Source: Deltaproteobacteria bacterium
Lineage (GTDB): Bacteria; Desulfobacterota; DSM-4660; Desulfatiglandales; HGW-15
NCBI GenBank assembly: GCA_020342025.1
Contig: CP070840.1
Coordinates: 3,322,877 to 3,357,609 of the forward strand
Length of the DNA stretch: 34,733 bases
Reading direction: 5' to 3'
This document shows positions 1 through 7,185 of the stretch, in pieces (the stretch's first letter is position 1; each line of letters begins with the position of its first letter). The position numbers and the translations under genes were made by a program. The notes under the pieces were generated by a model. That model made no database searches, was not told the origin of the DNA, and saw only the letters and a program-made list of their open reading frames with translations.

Positions 1-1
1 A

Positions 2-109
2 CCCCGTCTCTCGAAATGGGAGCGGGGTTTGGTTTTCAGGAAGGAGAAGGCTATAACCAGAGCGGGTATGGCTCAAGATCTCAAGAGACTCGAGCAACAC
101 AGAATATGA
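2..109 (+). CDS. 3' end of an upstream gene (partial, unidentified)
   Basis: A reading frame is open from the left edge of the window and stops at TGA 107-109. The last residues read AGMAQDLKRLEQHRI. The stop overlaps the ATG of the next gene as ATGA (106-109), the usual sign of translational coupling, which supports this being the tail of a real upstream gene. Only about 35 codons are visible and no family can be recognised. An alternative is a 13-codon leader peptide starting at ATG 68, which has an AAGGAGAAGG purine run about 10-18 bases upstream. Confidence 0.35.
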   Translation, partial: PRLSKWERGLVFRKEKAITRAGMAQDLKRLEQHRI

Positions 110-1023
110 TGAACGATAAACAGCTCTATGACCTCATAAATACGGATTCTCCAAAGGAAGTCCTTGACGAGGTCCGAATCATCCTCAATATGATATCACC
201 CGACTTCGACCAAGACCCTGTGGCAGAGGCTTTCCATATCATAGTTGGTCTTTACGAAGGAAAGCACCCAGGTTTCAAGGCGTGCAACACGGAATACCAT
301 GATCTTAGGCACACGATCGAAACCTTCCTCGCCATGGCAAGGCTACTCCACGGCGCCCAGCTCAACGGTGAAGGCTTTGCTGAGCCGAATATCGCACTGG
401 GCCTAATTACCGCCCTTTTCCATGATGTGGGATATATCCAAGAGGACCACGACGGGCAAGGTACTGGCGCCAAATATACTGTCCACCACGAGCAACGAAG
501 CGCCCATTTATTGGAACGCTTTGCTCCGGAATTCGGCCTTTCTGAGGGCGGCATCGCCGCTGGCCGGATCATGATCCTCGGCACAGATATCAGCATAGAC
601 CATTCAAAACTGACCTTCCCATCCGCTCAGGTGAAGCTCCTTTGCCAGATGTTAACGGCCTCGGATCTAATGGCCCAGATGGCTGATCGGTCTTATTTGG
701 AGAAACTCCTCTATCTCTATCACGAATTCAAAGAGGCCGATGTGGGAGGGTACGAGAGTGAGTTGGATCTTCTAAAGAAGACGGTCACCTTCTACGAATT
801 TGTCACAGAACGTTTGGAAAGTATACTCGATAAGGTGGACAGATTTATGACTTCACATTTCATCTTACGGTGGGACATCTCTTCGAACCTTTATCAGGAG
901 GCTATTGAAAGGCAGAAAAACTACCTCAACCAGATTCTCCATACGCCGGATTTAGACCCGCGCGACCAGCTGAAACGCGCGGGGATCGTTCAGAAAGTCC
1001 GCGAGAAATATGAAAAAAAGTGA
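106..1023 (+). CDS. HD-domain phosphohydrolase related to class I cyclic-nucleotide phosphodiesterases
   Basis: The protein has 305 residues from ATG 106; a longer in-frame start at 16 is unlikely because 106 forms an ATGA overlap with the preceding frame. It shows YHDLRHT at residues 64-70 and LFHDVGY around 104-110 (HD pair 106-107), then GTDISIDHSK and TASDLMAQ further on. This order (YHN-x-x-H, HDV, TD-S, AD) resembles eukaryote-like class I cNMP phosphodiesterases, so it is probably a metal-dependent phosphohydrolase acting on cAMP or cGMP. The exact HDxxH motif is not conserved, so the substrate is inferred. No signal peptide is evident and it should be cytosolic. A nucleotide cyclase at 20490 and a cyclic-nucleotide-fold protein at 4025 make a cyclic-nucleotide role plausible. 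Confidence 0.7.
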   Translation: MMNDKQLYDLINTDSPKEVLDEVRIILNMISPDFDQDPVAEAFHIIVGLYEGKHPGFKACNTEYHDLRHTIETFLAMARLLHGAQLNGEGFAEPNIALGLITALFHDVGYIQEDHDGQGTGAKYTVHHEQRSAHLLERFAPEFGLSEGGIAAGRIMILGTDISIDHSKLTFPSAQVKLLCQMLTASDLMAQMADRSYLEKLLYLYHEFKEADVGGYESELDLLKKTVTFYEFVTERLESILDKVDRFMTSHFILRWDISSNLYQEAIERQKNYLNQILHTPDLDPRDQLKRAGIVQKVREKYEKK

Positions 1024-1104
1024 TTGATTTCTTCACACACCTCTTGTATCTGAATTCCTTACCCTTTATCTCAATGACAGAAAGATAGAGCGGCGGCATT
1101 TCGA

Positions 1105-1590
1105 ATGATGAAATATTTAAGCGTTTTTGTTGGTTTAGCCCTTTCTGCCCTCTCCTTAGCCGGATGTGCGGGAGTCGGGAAAACGTTAGAGCCTCCCCGA
1201 GTAACCCTTGCGAACATAGAGGTGGAGGAGGTAAAGGCCTTTGAAACCGTATTTCAGATCGAACTGCGAGTATTCAACACCAATGATATTCCTATTGAGA
1301 TAGAGGGGATAGATTGTGAACTGGAACTCAATGGCCGGAAATTCGCCACGGGTGTATCAAAAGTGGAAAAGGAAATCCCTTCTTATGGAACAGATACAGT
1401 CCCCATTACGCTGTACTCCTCCGTGCTGGATATGGTAAGGGGCGTTCTTAATCTACCGGGCAAAGAGAAACTCCAATATAAAGTATCAGGACATGTCCGT
1501 CTTGGTGGAGGTCCCCTCCTACCATCGGTTGTTCCGTTCAAGTCTGAGGGAGAGGTCGCTCTAGAAGGAATAAATGATCCCACTCGATAA
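1105..1590 (+). CDS. LEA type 2 (WHy-domain) lipoprotein
   Basis: A 161-residue protein with a short hydrophobic signal and the lipobox LAGC, with Cys at about residue 21, so it should be lipidated and envelope-anchored. The rest reads as one beta-rich LEA14/WHy domain: PRVTLANIEVEEVKAFET, then FQIELRVFNTNDIPIEIEGID (the N-x-N-x-x-P-I core typical of the family) and a late TVPITL strand. LEA14-like lipoproteins are common in Desulfobacterota and Gammaproteobacteria; their role is unclear, with stress or envelope protection proposed. Two adjacent ATG codons (1105, 1108) are possible starts and no clear Shine-Dalgarno sequence is visible. It stands alone: 81 bases after the HD gene and 357 bases before the next. 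Confidence 0.8.
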   Translation: MMKYLSVFVGLALSALSLAGCAGVGKTLEPPRVTLANIEVEEVKAFETVFQIELRVFNTNDIPIEIEGIDCELELNGRKFATGVSKVEKEIPSYGTDTVPITLYSSVLDMVRGVLNLPGKEKLQYKVSGHVRLGGGPLLPSVVPFKSEGEVALEGINDPTR

Positions 1591-1947
1591 CCTTTCTCCA
1601 AACCCCACTGACTGCATTAGAAACCTATACGGAAGGGCAGATGTCTGGAGAAATTCCTGACGTCTTTCAGCCGCCCGTTCTCCCCCCGTAACCAGGATTA
1701 AGGAAGCTCCAAAACCGGCACAAGAATAAGATTTTGTAAAGACCTATAACAAAAAAGGGCGGATCAAACTTATTTGACGTTTTTTGTTTTTTATTAAGTC
1801 ATTTTATACTATTTTGTCTAATTCTTTTGCCCTGATTCGGCTTTTGGTCATTTTTAATTTGAATTGTGCCTTATATCCCGTGTAAAATGTGAGGTTAATT
1901 TGTCATTTTACATAGAATAGATCTAAGCTACTATTACGGTAAATAAC
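1591..1947 (+). other. AT-rich intergenic region upstream of the PilZ operon
   Basis: There is no credible gene here. The second half (about 1725-1945) is much more AT-rich than the flanking genes, with T runs around 1780-1795. It contains TTGACG at 1774 and TATACT at 1805, but their 25-base gap is too long for a standard sigma-70 promoter. It most likely holds the promoter and leader of the 1948-5206 gene set, although I cannot assign boxes with confidence. Confidence 0.4.
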
Positions 1948-2328
1948 ATGAGCCATGAGGACAAAAGAAAGGATCCAAGGGTCAAATCACCAAACCTCTT
2001 AGTCTATCTCTGTATTGATGAAGGGAAAAACGAGATAATTCAGGGGATGGGAAGGACTTTGAACGTGAGTGAAGGCGGGATCCTGCTGGAAACGCATGTG
2101 CCTATTGACCCGCGACACACCGTGCTTCTGACCATAGCCATGGAAGATGACCTGATGCATTTCAAGGGAAAGATCGCCCATTCAAAGGAGAGGGATGATG
2201 GAAGGTTCGAATCTGGGGTGGAGTTCCTTGAAATGGATGATCAAAAACGTCGGTTTTTGAGGCAATACATCATCATTTTCAAGGGCCAAGAAAATGCACT
2301 ATCAGATGAAAATTTTCATCTTACATGA
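1948..2328 (+). CDS. PilZ-domain protein (putative c-di-GMP receptor)
   Basis: A 126-residue stand-alone PilZ domain. Both c-di-GMP-binding signatures are visible: the arginine motif RKDPR near residues 7-11 and the NVSEGG (N/D-x-S-x-x-G) motif near residues 39-44, followed by alternating beta strands and RFESGVEFLEMD. Such single-domain PilZ proteins typically bind c-di-GMP and signal to motility, exopolysaccharide or secretion machinery. It is the first gene of a same-strand set with the TPR/poly-lysine protein (26 bases downstream), MglA-like GTPase and DUF4388 protein, suggesting that c-di-GMP input feeds into that module. No strong ribosome binding site is visible before ATG 1948. Confidence 0.85.
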   Translation: MSHEDKRKDPRVKSPNLLVYLCIDEGKNEIIQGMGRTLNVSEGGILLETHVPIDPRHTVLLTIAMEDDLMHFKGKIAHSKERDDGRFESGVEFLEMDDQKRRFLRQYIIIFKGQENALSDENFHLT

Positions 2329-2354
2329 CCAGGACTTTCGGATGAGAGGATTAA

Positions 2355-3278
2355 ATGTCTGATAAAGAACACATAAAAGCCCTAGCCAGAGAGGCTGAAA
2401 TTTATCGAAGTCAGGGCCTTTTGAGCGGCGCGAAACAGAAATACCAGGAGATTCTCCAATTCGTCCAAAAACACGACCGTTATTCTAAGGACAAAAAGCT
2501 CATAGATGCCGTCAACAAGAAGATCACGGCCATAGAAGAAAATCTGGCCGAGGTGTTGGAAGCCCCAGAAAAGCCTGAGGTTTCTGAAGACGTACAAAGC
2601 CTCATTCAGAAATTGTTTTCATTTTCAAAAGATCAACAGGCATCTCAAATTGAAGGGGCTGTGGCCCTGGCCAAATTTGGCCAATATGAAAAGGCCCTAA
2701 ACGAATTCAAAAGACTCCTGAAGGAAGGCATCCTACCCCTTGATGCTGCAAAGAACATCCTTAGGTGTCATCTCACCCTCTCCTCGCCAGACGTGGCTAT
2801 TTATCAATTTAAACGATGGGTGTCCCGGGGCGACTTCCCGCCAGGAGATCTTAAATACCTACGCGGCTTTCTGCAGAAGTACTTGGAGAAGAGGGGTATC
2901 CAGGCCGCCCTACCAAAGGTGGCTGAAGCACCGCAGGAAAAAGAAGAAGGAAAGAAAAAGAAGAAAAAAAAGAAGACAGAAGAAGAGGTCCTGGACATTT
3001 CTTCAGTGGGTGTTCAATTTCAGAATGGCCCTCTAAGGGGCCAAATGGAGGAATTCGAGGTCACTTTTCAGACAGGTAATACCATCAGCGTCATCATTCC
3101 TTCTGATCGGAAGGATCTTCTTGGAACCCTTGAACCAGGCCTCCGACTCAAAGATATGCAGTGTTATTCCCTTATTGCTGTATTTAATGGCAGCGGCGTT
3201 GTTTCCAACAAGGCGGTGATTACTTCTGGGCCTAAAAGAGGGCACTACACGCTGGATATTACAATAGATGGTGGCTAA
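2355..3278 (+). CDS. Unknown protein: TPR-like N-terminus, poly-lysine linker, beta-rich C-terminal domain
   Basis: A 307-residue cytosolic protein I cannot place in a named family. Residues 1-65 are helical and TPR-like (AEIYRSQGLLSGAKQKYQEIL). Residues 95-185 are again helical, with FGQYEKALNEFKRLLKEGI resembling another TPR unit. A highly charged linker around 190-212 contains eight consecutive lysines. The C-terminal 95 residues, beginning VGVQFQNGPLRGQMEEFEV, look beta-stranded and resemble the small barrel that often accompanies PilZ domains, though this is only an impression. An AGAGGA ribosome site precedes ATG 2355. The PilZ gene lies 26 bases upstream and the MglA-like GTPase downstream, so it may be an adaptor in that pathway. 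Confidence 0.6.
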   Translation: MSDKEHIKALAREAEIYRSQGLLSGAKQKYQEILQFVQKHDRYSKDKKLIDAVNKKITAIEENLAEVLEAPEKPEVSEDVQSLIQKLFSFSKDQQASQIEGAVALAKFGQYEKALNEFKRLLKEGILPLDAAKNILRCHLTLSSPDVAIYQFKRWVSRGDFPPGDLKYLRGFLQKYLEKRGIQAALPKVAEAPQEKEEGKKKKKKKKTEEEVLDISSVGVQFQNGPLRGQMEEFEVTFQTGNTISVIIPSDRKDLLGTLEPGLRLKDMQCYSLIAVFNGSGVVSNKAVITSGPKRGHYTLDITIDGG

Positions 3279-3314
3279 TGCTTGCATCAGATAAAAATCT
3301 GATGCGGATAAGCA
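3279..3314 (+). repeat. Strong intergenic stem-loop
   Basis: Directly after the stop codon, GCATCAGAT (3284-3292) and ATCTGATGC (3297-3305) form a perfect 9-bp stem around an AAAA loop. TGCTT (3279-3283) and AAGCA (3310-3314) extend it across a small bulge. No T-run follows, so it is not a standard intrinsic terminator. It could be a processing or mRNA-stability hairpin within the PilZ-to-DUF4388 operon. Confidence 0.6.
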
Positions 3315-3391
3315 ATGGGGATTTTGAGCGACAAGGATTATTGAATCTAATTTTCAAAGAGCGGATTTGAAGAGGATTTGAGCAAGGATTT

Positions 3392-4006
3392 ATGGCTGTT
3401 TTCAACGCAAAAGATAGGATCATCGAGTGCAAACTTGTCTATTATGGTCCAGGGCGAGGCGGGAAGACCACGAATTTGGAATACATTTTCAAGGCAGGAC
3501 AAAAATATACCAAGACCGATATGGTCTCCATTAATACCAAAGGCGACCGAACCCTGTTTTTCGACTTTCTTCCCATAGGATTGGGAAAAATCAGGGGGTG
3601 CGATGTGAAGGTTCAGCTTTACACAGTCCCCGGGCAGCAAAAGTATAGTTCCACGCGAAGACTGGTTCTCAAGAATGTGGACGGTGTGGTTTTTGTTGCT
3701 GATTCCCTTGAGATTCGCAGGAAGGCAAATGTCTTGTCCCTGAAGGATTTACAGCAAAACCTGGCAGCCCAGAATATGGACATATTTAAAATTCCTTTGA
3801 TAATGCAGTATAACAAGCGAGATCTCGCGGAAAAGGGGATTCCCATCCTTCCCCTAGATACCATGGAAGCAGACCTCAATAGCAAACTCAACGCCCCCTC
3901 TTTCGAAGCCAGCGCCATAAGAGGACAAGGTGTGGGGCAAACCCTGAAGAAATCTCTGGTACTCACATTGCGCCATCTCCAGAAAGAATTAAGATGGACG
4001 CAATAG
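3392..4006 (+). CDS. mglA: MglA-family small Ras-like GTPase
   Basis: A 204-residue GTPase, the usual length for MglA. The visible G motifs are the P-loop GPGRGGKT (19-26), TVPGQ (78-82, the G3 position, with P in place of the Ras D), NKRD (141-144, guanine specificity) and SAIRG (174-178). In Myxococcus and related bacteria MglA is a nucleotide-dependent polarity switch for gliding and type IV pili, turned off by the roadblock protein MglB. No MglB or roadblock gene is seen in this window. Start ATG 3392 is preceded by AAGG at a good distance. The downstream DUF4388/cyclic-nucleotide-fold gene begins 18 bases later and is almost certainly co-transcribed, suggesting a functional partner. Confidence 0.88.
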   Translation: MAVFNAKDRIIECKLVYYGPGRGGKTTNLEYIFKAGQKYTKTDMVSINTKGDRTLFFDFLPIGLGKIRGCDVKVQLYTVPGQQKYSSTRRLVLKNVDGVVFVADSLEIRRKANVLSLKDLQQNLAAQNMDIFKIPLIMQYNKRDLAEKGIPILPLDTMEADLNSKLNAPSFEASAIRGQGVGQTLKKSLVLTLRHLQKELRWTQ

Positions 4007-4024
4007 AGAGCCTAACCGTCTAAT

Positions 4025-5206
4025 ATGCCTGAAAAAACTACACTGACGGGAAACTTGGCCTTTATCGCCCTGGCGGATGTCTTCCAAATTCTTGGGGGAA
4101 ACAACAGTACAGGCGTACTGCGCATAAAGAGTCAATTCACTCCCAACCCTGGCCTTATATACTTTGTGAACGGGGACCCCGTGAATGCCTCGACTGGATC
4201 TTTGCATGGCATAGAGGCCATTTATGCACTGTTCGGTTGGACCGAGGGAAATTTCGAATTTGATGAACAGCCAGTTAACGTTAGGCATGTGGTCAAAGAA
4301 GGCCGAATGGAGATTGTCCTGGAAGCCTTGCGAATGCTTGATGACGAGGTGATCAAGAAGGTGGGTCCCCCCTCCTTCGACGATTCCATTGTTCTGGAAA
4401 CGGGCAAAGATAAAGAGGGCGAAAAAGGTGGTCCCAAGGTGGTTACAGGACCACCCCTTGATTACTCCCATATCCTGGAGGAAGAAGATTACCGTGATGG
4501 GGAGAGATTGATCAAGGAAGGGGGACACGGCAAGTGGATTTGGGTCATATTGGAAGGTATAGTAAATATAAGCAGGGAAACCCCCTCGGGACCCATAACC
4601 GTGAACAGGCTCGGACAGGGATGCTTTATAGGGACTGTCACTTCTTTATCCTTTCTGGAATACGCTCGAAGTGCCAGCGTCATTGCGGAAGGCAACGTAC
4701 GCCTTGGTTTGATAGATACGGAACGTCTTTCCAGGGAGTATACATCGCTGTCGCCGCAGTTCAGGGCACTCCTTATTAGTGTGGATGGCAGGCTTAGACA
4801 GGTGACAGATCGGGTTGTGGAGTTGTACCTAAAAAAGAACAAGGCTAAAGAATTGACCAAAGGCAAAAAGGTCATCATGAAAAGTGGTTCCTCCAAAAAA
4901 CAAGCATTCATCATAAGTGGGGGGGAGACATGTGTGGTTGGGAAGAGCAAAAGGGGCCATTTGCCATTATTAACGCTAAGGAAAGACGACGTCTTTGGAA
5001 ATTTTCCGTTCTTGCAGCTGGGTCACGAAACTCGGTCTGCTTCTGTGATGGCCACCGAAAATCTGAAAGTGAGCAAGCTTGATGTGGACGCCATCCAAAA
5101 AGAATATGACAATCTTTCTGGAACGTTCAGAAACCTGATTTTCAATGCGAGCACCTGTGTCTTCTCGACCACAAAAAAGGCTTACCGCCTCCACGAAAAA
5201 GGATAG
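4025..5206 (+). CDS. DUF4388 (PATAN-like) protein with two cyclic-nucleotide-binding-like domains
   Basis: A 393-residue cytosolic protein. Residues about 5-115 are a DUF4388 domain (GNLAFIALADVFQILGGN, then GLIYFVNGDPVNA and GIEAIYALFGWTEGNFEFDE). Residues about 145-260 and 275-385 are two cyclic-nucleotide-binding-like folds (KEGGHGKWIWVILEGIVNIS and YARSASVIAEGNV; then DVFGNFPFLQLGHETRSASV). Both phosphate-binding cassettes keep the Arg in RSAS, but the usual Gly-Glu before it is replaced (IG in the first, GN in the second), so nucleotide binding is uncertain. There is no DNA-binding domain, so it is not a CRP-type regulator. It follows the MglA gene by 18 bases and is a likely effector or regulator of that GTPase. 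Confidence 0.8.
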   Translation: MPEKTTLTGNLAFIALADVFQILGGNNSTGVLRIKSQFTPNPGLIYFVNGDPVNASTGSLHGIEAIYALFGWTEGNFEFDEQPVNVRHVVKEGRMEIVLEALRMLDDEVIKKVGPPSFDDSIVLETGKDKEGEKGGPKVVTGPPLDYSHILEEEDYRDGERLIKEGGHGKWIWVILEGIVNISRETPSGPITVNRLGQGCFIGTVTSLSFLEYARSASVIAEGNVRLGLIDTERLSREYTSLSPQFRALLISVDGRLRQVTDRVVELYLKKNKAKELTKGKKVIMKSGSSKKQAFIISGGETCVVGKSKRGHLPLLTLRKDDVFGNFPFLQLGHETRSASVMATENLKVSKLDVDAIQKEYDNLSGTFRNLIFNASTCVFSTTKKAYRLHEKG

Positions 5207-5587
5207 TCTTGGACACCAGCTTTTTCGGCCCCATCCGTCACCCCCTGCCTCTAAATTCCACACAAAAGACGGGTAGTGCTCAATTCATAACTTCTTCTGA
5301 CTATAGGTCCCTGAAAGCTCTGAAAAGCGCCTCAGGTTTCCCAAAGTCACCGTCTAATTTGGGATTGAGGACTGAAATCAGGAATTTATGGAGGATTCCT
5401 GATCACCAACGAGGTATTAGACGCCTTGATGGTGGATCAGGGGTTTGCCCTTGACTCGAATCATAATGTCATCTATGAAAACCGATTGATGAGTGGGAAC
5501 TTGTTGTAACCCTTCGTTTTGCGGCAATTCGAAGAAGGCGATAAACGTCTTGTTGGATTGTATCGCGCTAAGGGGAAGGAGGAAAGA
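5207..5587 (+). other. Intergenic region with a possible coding remnant
   Basis: About 380 bases without a convincing gene. A frame open from 5369 to a TAA at 5507-5509 translates to a protein-like stretch (FLITNEVLDALMVDQGFALD, then NHNVIYENRLMSGNLL) with no start codon or ribosome site where needed. It may be the end of a decayed gene. No terminator hairpin with a T-tract is visible after the stop at 5206. The ribosome binding site of the next gene (AGGAGGAAAG) is at the right end. Confidence 0.3.
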
Positions 5588-6004
5588 ATGCCGCTTACAA
5601 AAGATGAAATCAAAAATACTCTCACCCAATGGAACAAGGCCTGGGACGAACATGACCTGGATGGGGTCATGGCGCTTTTTCACGAGGATATCTTATTTGA
5701 AAACTTTACAGGCGGGAAGGCACGGGGAAAGGAAAACCTCCGTCAGGCATGGGCCCCTTGGTTTGCAAATCATGGTGGTTTTCGATTCATAGAGGAAGAG
5801 ACTTTTATCGACGAAGATGAACAGAAAGTCCTCTATCGATGGGAGCTCCATTGGCCCTCATTTGAAAAAGGCTACGAGGGGAAGCCTGAAGTTCGACGAG
5901 GAGTAGATGTCATCCATTTCCGAGATGGGAAGATCTTTAAAAAGCTCACTTATTCTAAGACCGCCTTGGAGATCGAAGGAGAGAGGATTCCCCTTTCTGC
6001 ATAG
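5588..6004 (+). CDS. SnoaL/NTF2-like protein
   Basis: A 138-residue single-domain protein. ATG 5588 is chosen because AGGAGGAAAG lies just upstream; a longer in-frame start at 5519 lacks a ribosome site. The sequence is a typical NTF2-like cone: LTQWNKAWDEHDLDGVMALF, HEDILFENFTGGKARGKENL, then YRWELHWPSF and GVDVIHFRDGKIFKKLTY near the end. These polyketide-cyclase-like folds cover enzymes and binding proteins, so no specific reaction can be named. It is cytosolic and has no clear operon partner. A small palindromic repeat starts six bases after its stop. Confidence 0.8.
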   Translation: MPLTKDEIKNTLTQWNKAWDEHDLDGVMALFHEDILFENFTGGKARGKENLRQAWAPWFANHGGFRFIEEETFIDEDEQKVLYRWELHWPSFEKGYEGKPEVRRGVDVIHFRDGKIFKKLTYSKTALEIEGERIPLSA

Positions 6005-6009
6005 ATGAT

Positions 6010-6082
6010 GGGGTCAGATCTTCAATCTGGACAAACTCAGCTCCATTGCATTCGATCTGATAGGTAAATAGACCTGAACCCC
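6010..6082. repeat. REP-like imperfect inverted repeat
   Basis: GGGGTCAGATCT (6010-6021) is answered by AGACCTGAACCCC (6070-6082), the near reverse complement with one extra base and one substitution. The arms bound a 73-bp element between the NTF2-like gene and the protease gene. Ends of the GGGGTCAG-type resemble the REP palindromes mobilised by Y1 (RAYT) transposases, but that assignment comes from memory of such ends and no transposase is in the window. Confidence 0.5.
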
Positions 6083-6105
6083 TACGTAAGAAAGAAAGGA
6101 AACTA

Positions 6106-6879
6106 ATGAGGCCCATAGAAACTGCCCTTGTCTCTTTTCTCATTTTGGGTTCAATGATCTTCAACAACGCCTGCACGACTTTGAGTTCGCGGGAAACACC
6201 CATCGTGAGGGTCGTCCGGGAATATGCGCCGGCGGTGGTCAATATCAGAACCGAAAAGATCTTGGATTTGAAAGAATCTCAGGAGTGGGGAATGTATGGG
6301 GAGGAACTAGATAGCTTCTCCCAAGAATATTTTGAGAAGTCCCATTCTGAAGGTACGCTCATATACAAGAGCATAGGATCAGGTGTTATCCTGGACAATA
6401 ATGGCCTCATTGTTACAAATGCACATGTGGTTCAGAAGGCTACGGATATTTACGTGGTGTTAAATGATGGCACCATCTTGCAAGCAGAAGTCATTGGAAT
6501 GAACCAAAATGACGATTTGGCCATAATCAAAGTAGCGCTTCCCTATTCCGTCAGAGAGGTAAGATTTGCAGATATCAAAGACCTGATGATTGGCGAGACT
6601 GTTATAGCCATAGGAAACCCGTTGGGGCTGGAGAATTCTGTCACAGTGGGCGTTTTAAGCGGAAAAGATAGGGCATTTTCAAGTGCGCGCTGCGCCTATG
6701 TCTGTTCAGGATTGCTGCAGATTGATGCCCCTATAAATCCCGGCAATAGCGGTGGCGCCCTTTTAAACCTTGACGGAGAACTCATCGGCGTGAATCTGGC
6801 AGTCGTTCAGAGTGCTGAGAGCATCGGCTTCGCCGTCCCCGTAGACAAAATACTGAACCTGCTGAAGATATATAAGTAA
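6106..6879 (+). CDS. Exported trypsin-like (S1C, DegP/HtrA-type) serine protease without PDZ domain
   Basis: A 257-residue protein with an N-terminal hydrophobic export segment ending near FNNACTT. The Cys at about 23 could be a weak lipobox (NNAC). The chymotrypsin-fold catalytic triad is visible: His107 in TNAHVV, Asp137 in NDDLAIIKV and Ser215 in NPGNSGG, along with GSGVILDNNGLIVTNAH and IGNPLGLENSVTVGVLSG, which are diagnostic of HtrA-like proteases. The protein ends right after the protease domain (FAVPVDKI), so it lacks the PDZ domains of full DegP (about 450 residues). It probably acts in the periplasm in protein quality control or regulated proteolysis. A good AAGGAAA site precedes ATG 6106. 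Confidence 0.9.
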   Translation: MRPIETALVSFLILGSMIFNNACTTLSSRETPIVRVVREYAPAVVNIRTEKILDLKESQEWGMYGEELDSFSQEYFEKSHSEGTLIYKSIGSGVILDNNGLIVTNAHVVQKATDIYVVLNDGTILQAEVIGMNQNDDLAIIKVALPYSVREVRFADIKDLMIGETVIAIGNPLGLENSVTVGVLSGKDRAFSSARCAYVCSGLLQIDAPINPGNSGGALLNLDGELIGVNLAVVQSAESIGFAVPVDKILNLLKIYK

Positions 6880-6948
6880 AGAATCCTGACCTGGAGGACC
6901 AGGCTTTGGGATATCCCTGTAAGGGATGATTTGCAGGATCGGTATTTC

Positions 6949-7117
6949 TGAATTCGAAATCCTAATATCGAAATCCGAAACAAATTCGAATATCGAATTT
7001 TTCAATGCCCCAAACAAACCCCCATATGAACAGCACCCAGAGATCTTTTGTTTAGGTAATTTGAATTTTGGTCATTTTATATTGTTTCGAATTTCGGATT
7101 TCGTGCTTCGGATTTAG
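6949..7117. repeat. AT-rich inverted repeat array (TTCGAAATCCGAA type)
   Basis: The left arm (about 6949-7003) carries iterated blocks such as CGAAATCCGAAACAAATTCG. The right arm (about 7055-7117) carries the complementary blocks (GTTTCGAATTTCGGATTTCG, CTTCGGATT). The two arms flank about 50 bases of unrelated sequence and could fold into one long hairpin. Iterated CGAAATCCGAA-like sequences recur between genes in many environmental bacterial genomes. A separate small hairpin, ATCCCT-GTA-AGGGAT, lies at 6913-6927. No gene is present between 6880 and 7185. Confidence 0.6.
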
Positions 7118-7185
7118 AGCCGTGCTATTGGCAACCGCAAAGCCAAGAATTTCTGACCTAGTCGGAAAACCAGGTTTTGCAAAGG

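Noticed and set aside
1774..1810. TTGACG...TATACT as a promoter for the PilZ gene
   Set aside because: The spacing is 25 bases, far from the 16-18 expected.
2953..2985. Programmed frameshift at the A-rich run
   Set aside because: The zero frame continues into a plausible C-terminal domain and no alternative frame offers a conserved product.
3392..5206. TAG stops of the MglA and DUF4388 genes as possible read-through codons
   Set aside because: Only a few residues without family similarity follow before the next stop, and both proteins already have normal family lengths.
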